Shown here piece after piece: positions 30,922 through 40,392 of a stretch of 64,000 nucleotides of DNA. Source of the DNA: Bremia lactucae (lineage: Eukaryota; Oomycota; Peronosporomycetes; Peronosporales; Peronosporaceae). The translations under genes were made by a program, and so were the position numbers. The stretch's first letter is position 1. The number at the start of each line of letters is the position of its first letter. The notes under the pieces were generated by a model. The model was not told the DNA's origin. It did no database searches and worked only from the letters and a program-made list of their open reading frames with translations. The DNA is taken from contig NC_090615.1 in the NCBI RefSeq assembly GCF_004359215.1, positions 7,723,814-7,787,813 on the forward strand, in the 5' to 3' direction.

Positions 30922-31578
30922 NNNNNNNNNNNNNNNNNNNNNNNNNNNNNNNNNNNNNNNNNNNNNNNNNNNNNNNNNNNNNNNNNNNNNNNNNNNNNNN
31001 NNNNNNNNNNNNNNNNNNNNNNNNNNNNNNNNNNNNNNNNNNNNNNNNNNNNNNNNNNNNNNNNNNNNNNNNNNNNNNNNNNNNNNNNNNNNNNNNNNNN
31101 NNNNNNNNNNNNNNNNNNNNNNNNNNNNNNNNNNNNNNNNNNNNNNNNNNNNNNNNNNNNNNNNNNNNNNNNNNNNNNNNNNNNNNNNNNNNNNNNNNNN
31201 NNNNNNNNNNNNNNNNNNNNNNNNNNNNNNNNNNNNNNNNNNNNNNNNNNNNNNNNNNNNNNNNNNNNNNNNNNNNNNNNNNNNNNNNNNNNNNNNNNNN
31301 NNNNNNNNNNNNNNNNNNNNNNNNNNNNNNNNNNNNNNNNNNNNNNNNNNNNNNNNNNNNNNNNNNNNNNNNNNNNNNNNNNNNNNNNNNNNNNNNNNNN
31401 NNNNNNNNNNNNNNNNNNNNNNNNNNNNNNNNNNNNNNNNNNNNNNNNNNNNNNNNNNNNNNNNNNNNNNNNNNNNNNNNNNNNNNNNNNNNNNNNNNNN
31501 NNNNNNNNNNNNNNNNNNNNNNNNNNNNNNNNNNNNNNNNNNNNNNNNNNNNNNNNNNNNNNNNNNNNNNNNNNNNNN
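30922..31578. other. Assembly gap (657 N)
   Basis: 657 N between two retroelement segments. Long frames spanning it are artefacts. Confidence 0.98.
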
Positions 31579-32004
31579 CGATGGCTTACGCCATCGTCAT
31601 CACCTTGCACAGAAACACGTGCAGGTGACCGTATGGGAGATCGAACGGGCGATGAGGGATCATCACTCATCGTCGGATCCAAATAGACTATCTTCTCGTC
31701 TATCAGAATGAGCCCTCTCATTCGAAGGCTCATAGTCAGCCGCCTGACGGATATCAGGCGACTGTTCCATTCTCCCCGAGTCGGCCATTTCGTCCGACTC
31801 GCATTCGTAGTCGACCTCCAAAGAGGGGTCGTATTCACGTGGTGAATCACCACGTGCACCCGCAACATCTAGTGTTGTGCGAGTGGAAGACACTACGGCA
31901 GACGTTCCGTTTGCCGCAAGAGATAACAGTGCGTCACCCGCGGCTGCACGAACCGCAGCCGAAGGCGCAACACTATCGTCACCCCGCATGAGTTGATCCT
32001 TCAT
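31579..32004 (-). pseudogene. Antisense accessory ORF, N-terminal part
   Basis: Starts at ATG 32004 (MKDQLMRGDDSVAP) and runs to the gap: Ala-rich start, DPSLEVDYECESDEMADSG, SPDIRQAADYEPSNERAHSD, SLFGSDDE, then a frameshift. It is very close to 13663-13223. It lies 120 bp inside the 3' LTR at 32124 and is antisense to the element. Confidence 0.5.
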
Positions 32005-32123
32005 GCGATGGAATTTAAAATGATGGATCTGACCAATCAACATCGTTTTAAAAATTAAGTGGTCACATAGCGACCACTCCATCCAATGACATTCAGAGTG
32101 ATTGTCGTTTAAGGGAGGGGTGA

Positions 32124-32577
32124 TGTAACGGGGTGTATCGTTACATGAAATTAACACTTAAAGGTTGTTAATTAATATATTATCTAAAAGGTAGATAATA
32201 TTTGGAGGATATTACTTTATATAGTAATATTCAGAATTTTTATCCATAAATAGGTATAGGCCATTATATCTATTTATTCCGCAGACTAATCAGCTGCAGG
32301 AGTAATCAAAGAGAGCTACAGATAAGATAGAGATGAAAATTCATTTACATGTTTTGTATTATATTATAATTAAGTTAGCATTTACAAAGATAGAACAAGA
32401 GACACTTAATCATATTTAATACAGTTTTCATTTTACCCTCTTAAGTCTAAGTTGTCTTAAGAGAAGTCTTCCTCTGCACGTACAGTGTACGTCACATAAC
32501 GTAAGGCACCACTCGCAACTGAAGCAGTGCGAAGTGGACTTGTACTGAAACAGTACAAGTCGTAGTGCCCGGTTACA
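32124..32577 (+). repeat. 3' LTR (family 1), plus orientation
   Basis: 454 bp, TGTAACGGGG to the slightly changed end CCCGGTTACA, preceded by AAGGGAGGGGTGA. Confidence 0.9.
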
Positions 32578-32639
32578 ACCTCCTCGTGCAGCGGCAGCGG
32601 CAGTATAAGCAGTGCCATCAATTGATGACAAACTCAAGC

Positions 32640-32879
32640 GACTGCAGAGGAATTCGAAGACACCCCAGTTTACCGCCGAAGGGTGATCCATGACCACATT
32701 GACACTATCCCTGAGGCCAATGTCTCCAATCCTGCGGTCATCCTCAGTCGCGGTCGGCCGGTGGGCTCACTCGGGACACTTTCTACAACTACAACACGCA
32801 ACACATCGCATTTTGAAGTAGTAGAAGAGTCACTGAAACCACGTAGAAGGTACCGGCAAGTGGGTCATAATAGGTGAAG
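32640..32879 (+). pseudogene. C-terminal remnant of a transposase-like protein with zinc-knuckle-like end
   Basis: About 70 codons: EEFEDTPVYRRRVIHDHID, VSNPAVILSRGRPVGSLGTL, then RRYRQVGHNR and a stop. The NP..V..RGRP.GS......GHNR pattern is seen at the C-terminus of MULE-type transposases after the SWIM finger, though here the Cys residues are lost. A solo LTR starts 3 bp after the stop. Family assignment is tentative. Confidence 0.4.
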
Positions 32880-33121
32880 TGTTAGAAATTGCATTTCTAG
32901 CCGGGTAGCAGTCTTTGCATACACGAAACGACGCGTCTTTTCGGTAGCTCTAGGCGACATATTGAAGGTAGCGAAGAGGTGTTTGAGGAGTCGGAAGCGA
33001 CGCTGGAGAATGGTTGGTGTAGAGAGAACGCAGCTAGCTAAGCGCTACAAGAGCAACAGAAAAAAGAGATGAATACAGAATCTATTTCACCTATAACACC
33101 TCACGACCTTCCTTCCTAACA
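32880..33121 (+). repeat. Solo LTR, copia-like
   Basis: 242 bp with termini TGTTAG...CTAACA, flanked by near-matching TGAAG/AGAAG, a possible 5-bp target duplication. It matches 43982-44219 along its whole length. Confidence 0.65.
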
Positions 33122-33577
33122 AGAAGCTGCCGGCAACCTCCTGTTATATCATCGCAATCGGTGCTGGTACAAGAATCTTCGACAGCACCTCAGCCGCCGT
33201 CAATCTGGATGTTGTGATCCAATCTGGACGTCGTGATCGTTAGCTCGGTAGTGTTGACGCTGGAAATTCGTAGTTTTGTCAGGCATGGGAAAATGTATTC
33301 GGAATAACGTGTAAATTCATGGGAAATGCGGTGGAGTGATATCTAGGAATCTACAAACATCTGTTTCTCTTTATACACCCGCTGTATTTGGCGGAAGGTC
33401 TTAGGTCTTGAGTGGTAAATTTTCGTAAATGATGTTTGTCTGAGCCTATCATGACCGATTTTTGGAATTTCCGGCCATTTTACTTGCTGTAAATTTTCGC
33501 CGATTAAAACCGAAGTCAATAGCGAAAAGTGAGCGCTCCCCTATTTAAACAATTATTCAAATTAAGCCATAGCAGTT
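33122..33577. other. Intergenic, upstream region of the Listerin gene
   Basis: No gene visible. The last ~100 bp are presumed promoter and leader. Confidence 0.4.
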
Positions 33578-36500
33578 ATGCCCCCTGGAAAAAATAAGCA
33601 GCGCGAGAAGTTAGAGCAGAGTCGTGCGTCGTCCAGCTCGCGTGCGCATCAATCTCTTTTGGCCAGTGCAGGATCGAACTCCGCGTTACCGTTTGCATTC
33701 ATCGGCTTCGCAAATTTTGCGCAATCGGCTTCAAACACTGTGCAGGCCACATCGAAGACTAATACGCTTAACACTAAACCCATCATTCAAAGCATTTACG
33801 ATGGTTCCGATCATGAAATTGCTTTAGCGCTTAAGATGCTGGCGAAGAAGGGTGCTGTTACCAAAATTAAGGCGCTGCAGTGCTTCTTAACGGATGTGCT
33901 GCCGCCACGCCAGCCGGCCGAAATTCGTCCCATGCTTGGCCACTTCACGCAACTCTACACATTTGAGATGCGCGACCAGAATGACCGTAAAATACGCCAG
34001 CTATTGAACGAGGTTCTGGCTGCTTTGGCTACAAAGATGCGTCCGCGCGCCTTTAAGCCGCATTTACAGCGACTGCTGCCTTACTGGCTCCTTGCCATGC
34101 ACGATAGCAATGTTGACGTGGCTGCAGTGGCAAATAAAGCTTTTAGAACACTATTTGTAAAGGAGGAAATGCGCAAGACGGTTTTGGAGGAAAATGTACC
34201 AGGGATGATGGAAGAATTTCACAACTTTTTTACTAAAACACCTGATACTTTTGAAGGTATCCCACTGCAACCAGACGAAAAAGAAGAAAGATACGAGCGA
34301 TGCATATCGGCTGCAGTGCTTACCGTCAATGCTCTGGTCGAACAATTTGGCGAGCAGGAAGTTCCTGGTCAAGCGAAAAGCCAAGAGGCAAGATGCTCCG
34401 TTGCCACGGTTGTGCTATCCGAACAATTTAGGCGCCTTGCAAATTCTTCGACCAAGCACCCAAACTTCACGAGAGATAGTGTTCGCAAGGCGATATATGT
34501 GGTGTTTGGGACTCTCTGTACGAGGGCTAAATCAATCATAGCTGCCCAGGAAGAATCGTACGGCAAATTGATTCTTGGAATTCTTGGTGACAAAAGTCCA
34601 GCAAACTATGACGCGATGTGGAACGCTGTGCTTACATTCCTGCAAGCGTTCCCAGGCGTGTGGCACTCAAGCATCAGCTATTCAAAATTCGTGACCACTG
34701 CAGTGTACCCACGACTTTTTGCACAGATAAGACACGGTTTTTACGGCTCTGGTCGTTCTTCTTTTCCCACCCTGTTGCCATTTGTATCGCTAATTCCTAT
34801 TCGTGTAGCACTTGATCCTGCGACAGGTTGCTCCGCGCTGTATACGGGAATTTTGGAACATTGTTGGAAATACATTGAGTCTAAAGATTCGCGTTTTGGT
34901 GAGTCACCACCGATTGCAGCGTATTTTGAGTGTATTTTCGGATACTTCAGTGTCTTTCTGACGCATGCGAACGACACGGAATTTATTGAAGAAAATGCCG
35001 AGGTATTGCAACGCAACTATGTGAAGCAATTTGAGAGCATTTTTGTATCATCGCTCAAAACAGCTCTAAGTTCGCTGGAATTTCCGAACGAAAAAGTTAG
35101 TTTTTTCGCAAAAAATTTGTTAACGTTAAGCCTTCGCTTACGTAGCGTATCAATGGATTCTGCAGTGCTAAATACGTTAAAAGATGACTTTACGGAGAGA
35201 ATTCACACGTGGACAAGGTCAGCGATCAGCTTAATGGTGGCTGAAGTTTCGTTTGTGCCTTCAAGGGTAAAAATATTGACTCGTACGTGCTTTGATGGCG
35301 CTCAAAAAGTTTTTGTCGAGGATCAAGCTGCCCAGTGGTTGACGACGAGCAAGGAATTGTATCAGCATTGTCTTGACCAGGTTGACAAGGTAGTGGGTGA
35401 TCCGGTAATTTCTCTTGCAAATAACGCCTCTACTGCTAAGTTGCTGGAGGCCATTTACGATGTTTGCAGCACTCATCCGTTGGATCTGGTGATAGATAAG
35501 CCTTCAGACGTGCATTATGATAATCATTACCGCCCTGTGCTTCGCATGCTTTACAAGTGGAAGCAATCTTTTGAAGTTACGAATATCAGTGCTACAATAC
35601 GAGTTGCTTTAAAGCTCACGCAGCCATTTTTTCTTGCTGCAAAAGAAAAGAAAAAATTCGTGTTGCAGCTCTTCCAGGATTGCGACGTTCAATTTGGCGA
35701 TATGGCTGAAGCAAGCGACATTATTCAGTATGGTCTACGGTTTCCAATAACTGAGAAGGGCACGATGTTATGGCTATCTTGTGGCAGTTGGCAACGACCC
35801 TATGAAAGCGGAATCGTGCTTGGCGATCAGTTTGAACCAGAATTACGCACGCTTGAAACAATGTGGCGAGGCAAGCTTTTTGATGAATTATTGATAAATT
35901 GCCTAAAAGAGCGACTTGATGACTTAGATGCAACCGCCTTTATCACTCTTGTAAAAGCTTGCCTCGGTAGTCTGACAGATTTACCTGTGGTGAGCTCCGA
36001 CGCAGTGGCTATCTTGTGTCACTTTGTCATTTCAAATAATGTCGACAACACCAACGCGATTGTGGTGCAGCTTTTAACGCAACTTTGCGAGCTATTTTAT
36101 AAGCTAAGAGGAAAACTTCCGCGCGAACTTGAAGCCGTCGAGGACCAATTATACAAGCAGCTCTTTCATCTGTCGGCACGGGGTAGCTATAGGGTTGAGG
36201 CAAGTGCCTTGTGGGCTCGAACTGTGCGTTTTTCTCTCAAGACGTGGTCACTAGCTCGGGCGGACAAGCTTGTAGATGATTTCGCCGAGGTTATAAACAC
36301 TTTCTTACTTACAGATTCGCCACAAGGGACTGTTTTATTCAATTCTAAGCAATTTGCAGCTTACATTAAAAGCTACGTAACACTCGGCGCTGATCAGAGA
36401 GCTTGCTCCGTTTCACAACTTGTGGCAAAACTTGACGCAATAAATTTGCGTTGCAATGAGGGCTGTCCCAAAAGTTTATTCTACAGCCGCGTATTGCCAG

Positions 36501-39136
36501 GTTTGAGCGAAGTTTGCGAGGACAAGCAAGTCATTGACGCTTTTCTAGCTTTCTTTGTCTCACAAGCATCTGATAATGTTGAGAAGGCGGTAGATCTTAT
36601 TGCAAGGTTGGTGGATCTTGATGTGATTCATGCGTTGACATCGGTGGTATTCCACTCAGATAACCAAATTCAAAGAGGCGCGGACGTTGTGGAGATTTTG
36701 GAAAGGTATTTGTTAATGGACAATCTATATGAAGCCCTCAAGTTGTCTTCAAGTATTTTCGACAATGCGCTCATAGCCGCCATTGCGTCGTGCCAAAGTA
36801 AGCACAAGCGTGAAATTGAAGACATTCGGAACGTAGTGTTAGTAAGCAAAGACCAACGCGCTAGTGAAATGACCCAAAGTGTGAGATTGCTCACGCCAGA
36901 GCAGCACAGAAGACTAGATGAATTATCTGTTACTATGCTATCTTCGAATAGCTCTGTTGCAGCACGAAAACGCTTTATTATGAAGCTGAACGATGACAAT
37001 GGAGATTGGAAGGCAAAATCGACTCAAATTGTTGCCCTTTCGCTATTTAATGCAATCGACTTGGAGAAGAAAGAGTGCGATGAAGCTATCTCAGCAGTTA
37101 ATGATTTCTTTGCTTTGTGCGGGCGTGATGTCACTGCAAAGTCAAAGGCCGAAATGTTTAAATACATACAATTGGTAACACTTGGAGCAAAGAAAAAGAT
37201 TAAATTGTCTGGCGTCTGCAGCATTACCAAGTTAAATATTATCGATATATCGACTCAGCCATTTATAATTCAACAGCTACTGGAGTTGCTAGGAACGAGC
37301 TCGCCTGGTGTTGTGGAAATTGATGAATGGATTGATATCACGCGTTACGTCGTGGCTCTCGCTGAGTACTTGCCAGGTGCGTCGTCGAATCTTTGTGAGG
37401 CATGGAAGTCTCTTGTTCGTATGGTCGTAACGCATGCGATTGCGGGCAAGGCCGAGACTGCTAAAGTTGCTGCGCTTAAAATCCATAAGCGCTGGTCAAA
37501 CTTCGGTGACCGTAGGATCTGTAAAGGTGATGAGGAGCGCATTGTGCTCGGGTACCCAAATAAATTAGCCACCGCGCGTCAGGCTTTCATGGATCTCGTT
37601 AGCGCTGTGTACGCCTCAAGCGTCGATGTTTTTCAGGAGCTCGCCGTGCACTACCGAGAAGCTATTTTATCGGCCGTGCTATGTACTCTGTCAGAGAGTG
37701 CTGAAATGAAGGCAAGTATTGCAACCACGTATGTGGCAATAACGTCTCCATTCCAGTGCTTCCAGCTCGTAAGTCTTTGGTTTAGCGTCGAAAATGTGCT
37801 CGCGACGGTGCATTCAGCGTTGCGCTCGACCTTATCGAGCCTACACGATGTTGCTCACGTGAAGCGGCTTGTATTGGAGTCTTTCGGTGGCATTGAAACT
37901 CTTGCGTCACTATTTAATGGCAACCGCTACCCACTCCAGCCAGTGGTGCGCGTGTTACTGTATATCTTAGTTTCCTATAGCGGAGCTTTTCAGGTGTGCA
38001 ATTACGATGCGTCGGTAATAGATGTGAATGCTGAGGACGAAGCAGCGACAGAATCGGCGCTTGCTAAGGTGCTTATACCAAAGGCGATGCGCTCAGCCTT
38101 GCGTGCAGTGTATACTGACAAAATTGGTGAAAGCAGCGTGAGAAATATTCACATTCGTAGTTGTAAGCAAGGATTGCCAGACATCGTAGGGAAGCTACTG
38201 CTTTGGGATCTGTTTCTTCAGTTCTTTCCTTCGAGTGGAAAGGATAGTAGTAAAGACAGTGAAGGTCCTTCAGCGGCTCTTATCGCTTCGTCGCTGAGCT
38301 TTTATATCGCGCGCTACGGCATTTTAACAAATTTCTTGAATTTTGCGTCTGCGCTGCTGTCGCAAGATCAGCAACTTGTATCAAAATATTCGGCTGTGGA
38401 ACTTCAAGACACTGCTTTGTTTGATATAAGTGACTTGGTGAAGAATGAATTTGATGAAACGTGGATCCTTCAGAAGACAAGCGTATTTCAGCTTGGTGCT
38501 CGTGTCTTTTTCCGTACTGTAGTTCGTCTTCCTGCAATGGTGCGATCTTGGTGGAACGACCAGTGCTCGCGTTCTACACGAAGCTGGGCTGCCAAGTACT
38601 TTGAGGATCACATCACCCCTTCCGTTCTCGCGGCCGAGTTGGAGCTTATTCAAAAGGCAAGTGAGAGCACAACGGTGGCCGGTTCGACCTGGAACGATGA
38701 CGAAATGACCGTAAGAGGCAGCCGTGTGTCTCGGGAGATCACAACGACATACATTAAAGACGAGTGTGCGTTAGAAATGGTGGTGCGTGTCCCATCCTCG
38801 TACCCATTGCGTTGCGTTGAGGTCGAGTGTACGAAGCGAATCGGCATTTCAGAAGATCGTTGGCGGCGATGGGTACTCCAGATTATCCGCGTCACGTCAT
38901 ATCGCGATGGCTCGTTGCTGGACGCTGTCCTGCTTTGGAAGCACAATGTCGACCAGGAATTTGACGGAGTGGAGCCATGCCCGATTTGTTACTCTATCTT
39001 GAATCCTAAGAATATGAGTTTGCCGTCGTTGCCTTGCAAAACATGCAACAACAAGTACCACAACTCGTGCCTGTACAAGTGGTTTAACCAGTCTGGCAAG
39101 AACAAATGTCCGATTTGCCAGCAGCCTTTTCGCTGA
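33578..39136 (+). CDS. LTN1: E3 ubiquitin ligase Listerin, ribosome quality control
   Basis: 1852 residues in one exon. Listerin binds the 60S subunit with NEMF and ubiquitinates stalled nascent chains. The N-terminus begins MPPGKNKQREK, then LPFAFIGFANFAQ, the conserved N-terminal patch, and KMLAKKGAVTKIKALQCF, typical of LTN1. The long middle is HEAT/ARM-like helical repeats. The C-terminal RWD-like part (ALEMVVRVPSSYPLRCVEVE) is followed by the last 52 residues, a RING: CPICYSILN, LPCKTCNNKYHNSCLYKWF, NKCPICQQPFR. All zinc ligands are present. Length fits the family (about 1,550-1,900). It ends about 300 bp from the convergent UBL3-like gene. Confidence 0.95.
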   Translation: MPPGKNKQREKLEQSRASSSSRAHQSLLASAGSNSALPFAFIGFANFAQSASNTVQATSKTNTLNTKPIIQSIYDGSDHEIALALKMLAKKGAVTKIKALQCFLTDVLPPRQPAEIRPMLGHFTQLYTFEMRDQNDRKIRQLLNEVLAALATKMRPRAFKPHLQRLLPYWLLAMHDSNVDVAAVANKAFRTLFVKEEMRKTVLEENVPGMMEEFHNFFTKTPDTFEGIPLQPDEKEERYERCISAAVLTVNALVEQFGEQEVPGQAKSQEARCSVATVVLSEQFRRLANSSTKHPNFTRDSVRKAIYVVFGTLCTRAKSIIAAQEESYGKLILGILGDKSPANYDAMWNAVLTFLQAFPGVWHSSISYSKFVTTAVYPRLFAQIRHGFYGSGRSSFPTLLPFVSLIPIRVALDPATGCSALYTGILEHCWKYIESKDSRFGESPPIAAYFECIFGYFSVFLTHANDTEFIEENAEVLQRNYVKQFESIFVSSLKTALSSLEFPNEKVSFFAKNLLTLSLRLRSVSMDSAVLNTLKDDFTERIHTWTRSAISLMVAEVSFVPSRVKILTRTCFDGAQKVFVEDQAAQWLTTSKELYQHCLDQVDKVVGDPVISLANNASTAKLLEAIYDVCSTHPLDLVIDKPSDVHYDNHYRPVLRMLYKWKQSFEVTNISATIRVALKLTQPFFLAAKEKKKFVLQLFQDCDVQFGDMAEASDIIQYGLRFPITEKGTMLWLSCGSWQRPYESGIVLGDQFEPELRTLETMWRGKLFDELLINCLKERLDDLDATAFITLVKACLGSLTDLPVVSSDAVAILCHFVISNNVDNTNAIVVQLLTQLCELFYKLRGKLPRELEAVEDQLYKQLFHLSARGSYRVEASALWARTVRFSLKTWSLARADKLVDDFAEVINTFLLTDSPQGTVLFNSKQFAAYIKSYVTLGADQRACSVSQLVAKLDAINLRCNEGCPKSLFYSRVLPGLSEVCEDKQVIDAFLAFFVSQASDNVEKAVDLIARLVDLDVIHALTSVVFHSDNQIQRGADVVEILERYLLMDNLYEALKLSSSIFDNALIAAIASCQSKHKREIEDIRNVVLVSKDQRASEMTQSVRLLTPEQHRRLDELSVTMLSSNSSVAARKRFIMKLNDDNGDWKAKSTQIVALSLFNAIDLEKKECDEAISAVNDFFALCGRDVTAKSKAEMFKYIQLVTLGAKKKIKLSGVCSITKLNIIDISTQPFIIQQLLELLGTSSPGVVEIDEWIDITRYVVALAEYLPGASSNLCEAWKSLVRMVVTHAIAGKAETAKVAALKIHKRWSNFGDRRICKGDEERIVLGYPNKLATARQAFMDLVSAVYASSVDVFQELAVHYREAILSAVLCTLSESAEMKASIATTYVAITSPFQCFQLVSLWFSVENVLATVHSALRSTLSSLHDVAHVKRLVLESFGGIETLASLFNGNRYPLQPVVRVLLYILVSYSGAFQVCNYDASVIDVNAEDEAATESALAKVLIPKAMRSALRAVYTDKIGESSVRNIHIRSCKQGLPDIVGKLLLWDLFLQFFPSSGKDSSKDSEGPSAALIASSLSFYIARYGILTNFLNFASALLSQDQQLVSKYSAVELQDTALFDISDLVKNEFDETWILQKTSVFQLGARVFFRTVVRLPAMVRSWWNDQCSRSTRSWAAKYFEDHITPSVLAAELELIQKASESTTVAGSTWNDDEMTVRGSRVSREITTTYIKDECALEMVVRVPSSYPLRCVEVECTKRIGISEDRWRRWVLQIIRVTSYRDGSLLDAVLLWKHNVDQEFDGVEPCPICYSILNPKNMSLPSLPCKTCNNKYHNSCLYKWFNQSGKNKCPICQQPFR

Positions 39137-39440
39137 CTTGCAAGACCCAAGCAATTATTAAGAAGGGAACGTTTTAAGGAAATATTGCTCGCAATAAATA
39201 GCCTAAATCATTGGACTTCGCGCGATACAAGTTAACAAAATACAGTTATAAATAGGAGCTTCGTGCCAAATGCGAACACGCGCTTTCTCTTAACAATATT
39301 TAAATTGTCGTAAGCGCAAAAGGTCTCCAATTTTTTTGCTAATGCGTATTATTGTTTCACGCCCTCTGCCAGAATATATATCAAATCCTACGATATGAAT
39401 GGTCCCTTACAGTTTATTGTGTATTTTATTGAAACAACAT

Positions 39441-39913
39441 TTAGCAGATGAAGCAGCCGCAGCCTACTGATTCGACCGTCGTGGCTGTCACGGGCTCTCG
39501 TGTAGGCTCTACAACAGCAAAAGTCGGCAATCCAGTTATCATCGACATTTAAAAAAAGAGTGCGTACCTCGCATCACCTGCTGCGACTTGTGAAGGACTG
39601 AGACGTTAATAGGCGTCGGGTGCGTATCAAAAGATGGTACGGCGCTTCCCAGTGAATGAGCGTCCTTCAAAATGCCACGCCCCATACAAATTAGGCGGAC
39701 AGACTTCGCATCATCGGCAGGTGGCACATCTGCGAGCAATTTATTTTAAGGTGCTATTGCACAAAAGAATGACGTTCACAGCGTACTTTGTGGCCATGAG
39801 TGCATGAGCTGTGCCGTGACCTCAGCTACTGTCGCTTTCTTAGGAAAGGTCATCTCCATTTGTACACCGTCCTTGTTGGCGAACAAAAACTTGAGTCGTA
39901 GCTCGTGCTCCAT
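39441..39913 (-). CDS. Membrane-anchored ubiquitin-fold protein (UBL3/MUB type)
   Basis: Three exons: 39913-39787, 39729-39568 and 39508-39441, with introns of 57 and 59 nt; the product is 118 residues. The fold is ubiquitin-like: MEHELRLKFLFANKDGVQME for the first hairpin, ATVAEVTAQLMHSWP for the helix, SVRLICMGRGILKDAHSLGS and then THPTPINVSV for the last strand. It lacks a C-terminal Gly-Gly and ends GCGCFIC. This is a CaaX-like box with a second Cys two residues before, which fits prenylation plus acylation as in UBL3/MUB proteins. These sit on membranes and bind E2 enzymes or steer proteins to vesicles. Convergent with LTN1 and divergent from the gene at 39970, 56 bp between start codons. 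Confidence 0.8.
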
Positions 39914-39969
39914 TTTATCCGAACTGCTTTTTTGTCTGCCAAAAGGCTATAAATGGCTCGATTTCAGGA

Positions 39970-40233
39970 ATGTGGCGATTTAGCAATAAAATAGGGAAAG
40001 TCAACGAAGATTGGGTGCTTTTGCTGTGTCTGTTTGTTGCTGTAACTGTCGTCGTGTATCGTGTTTTTGGTTTTGCCGATTTTGAGCTTTTATATTTTTA
40101 TAAACCATGGAGACCAGACGGCCACCCACCCGATGGCAGCCACTCTGCGTCAGCAGCATCAGCCTCGCCACGATCTTTGGAGTGGACCCAGCTCTTTCAA
40201 AATCAATGCTTTCAGCCAAAACCAACGGCATAG
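39970..40233 (+). CDS. Small single-pass membrane protein, unknown
   Basis: 87 residues from ATG 39970. A short basic N-terminus (MWRFSNKIGKVNED) is followed by one strong hydrophobic helix at residues 15-34 (WVLLLCLFVAVTVVVYRVFG), then an aromatic patch (ELLYFYKPWRPDG) and a Ser/Pro-rich tail. The family is not recognised. It shares a 56-bp promoter interval with the UBL3-like gene. The C-terminal part could be extended by splicing. Confidence 0.45.
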   Translation: MWRFSNKIGKVNEDWVLLLCLFVAVTVVVYRVFGFADFELLYFYKPWRPDGHPPDGSHSASAASASPRSLEWTQLFQNQCFQPKPTA

Positions 40234-40392
40234 TTGCCGCAATCGCTTAAGAGCAAGGACCCACTCATGCAGCAGCGACAGCGCACGGACAAGCTCTGTG
40301 CGCTTCGACGAATACGCAAGCGCATTCGGTTTTATGCTTTGCAAAAGCCAAAATGTTTTCATGAGCGTGCAGAGGTAGCAGCTAATTAATCA

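Noticed and set aside
30867..31868. Long open frames of 247-333 codons
   Set aside because: They run through 657 N; only the outer few codons are real sequence.
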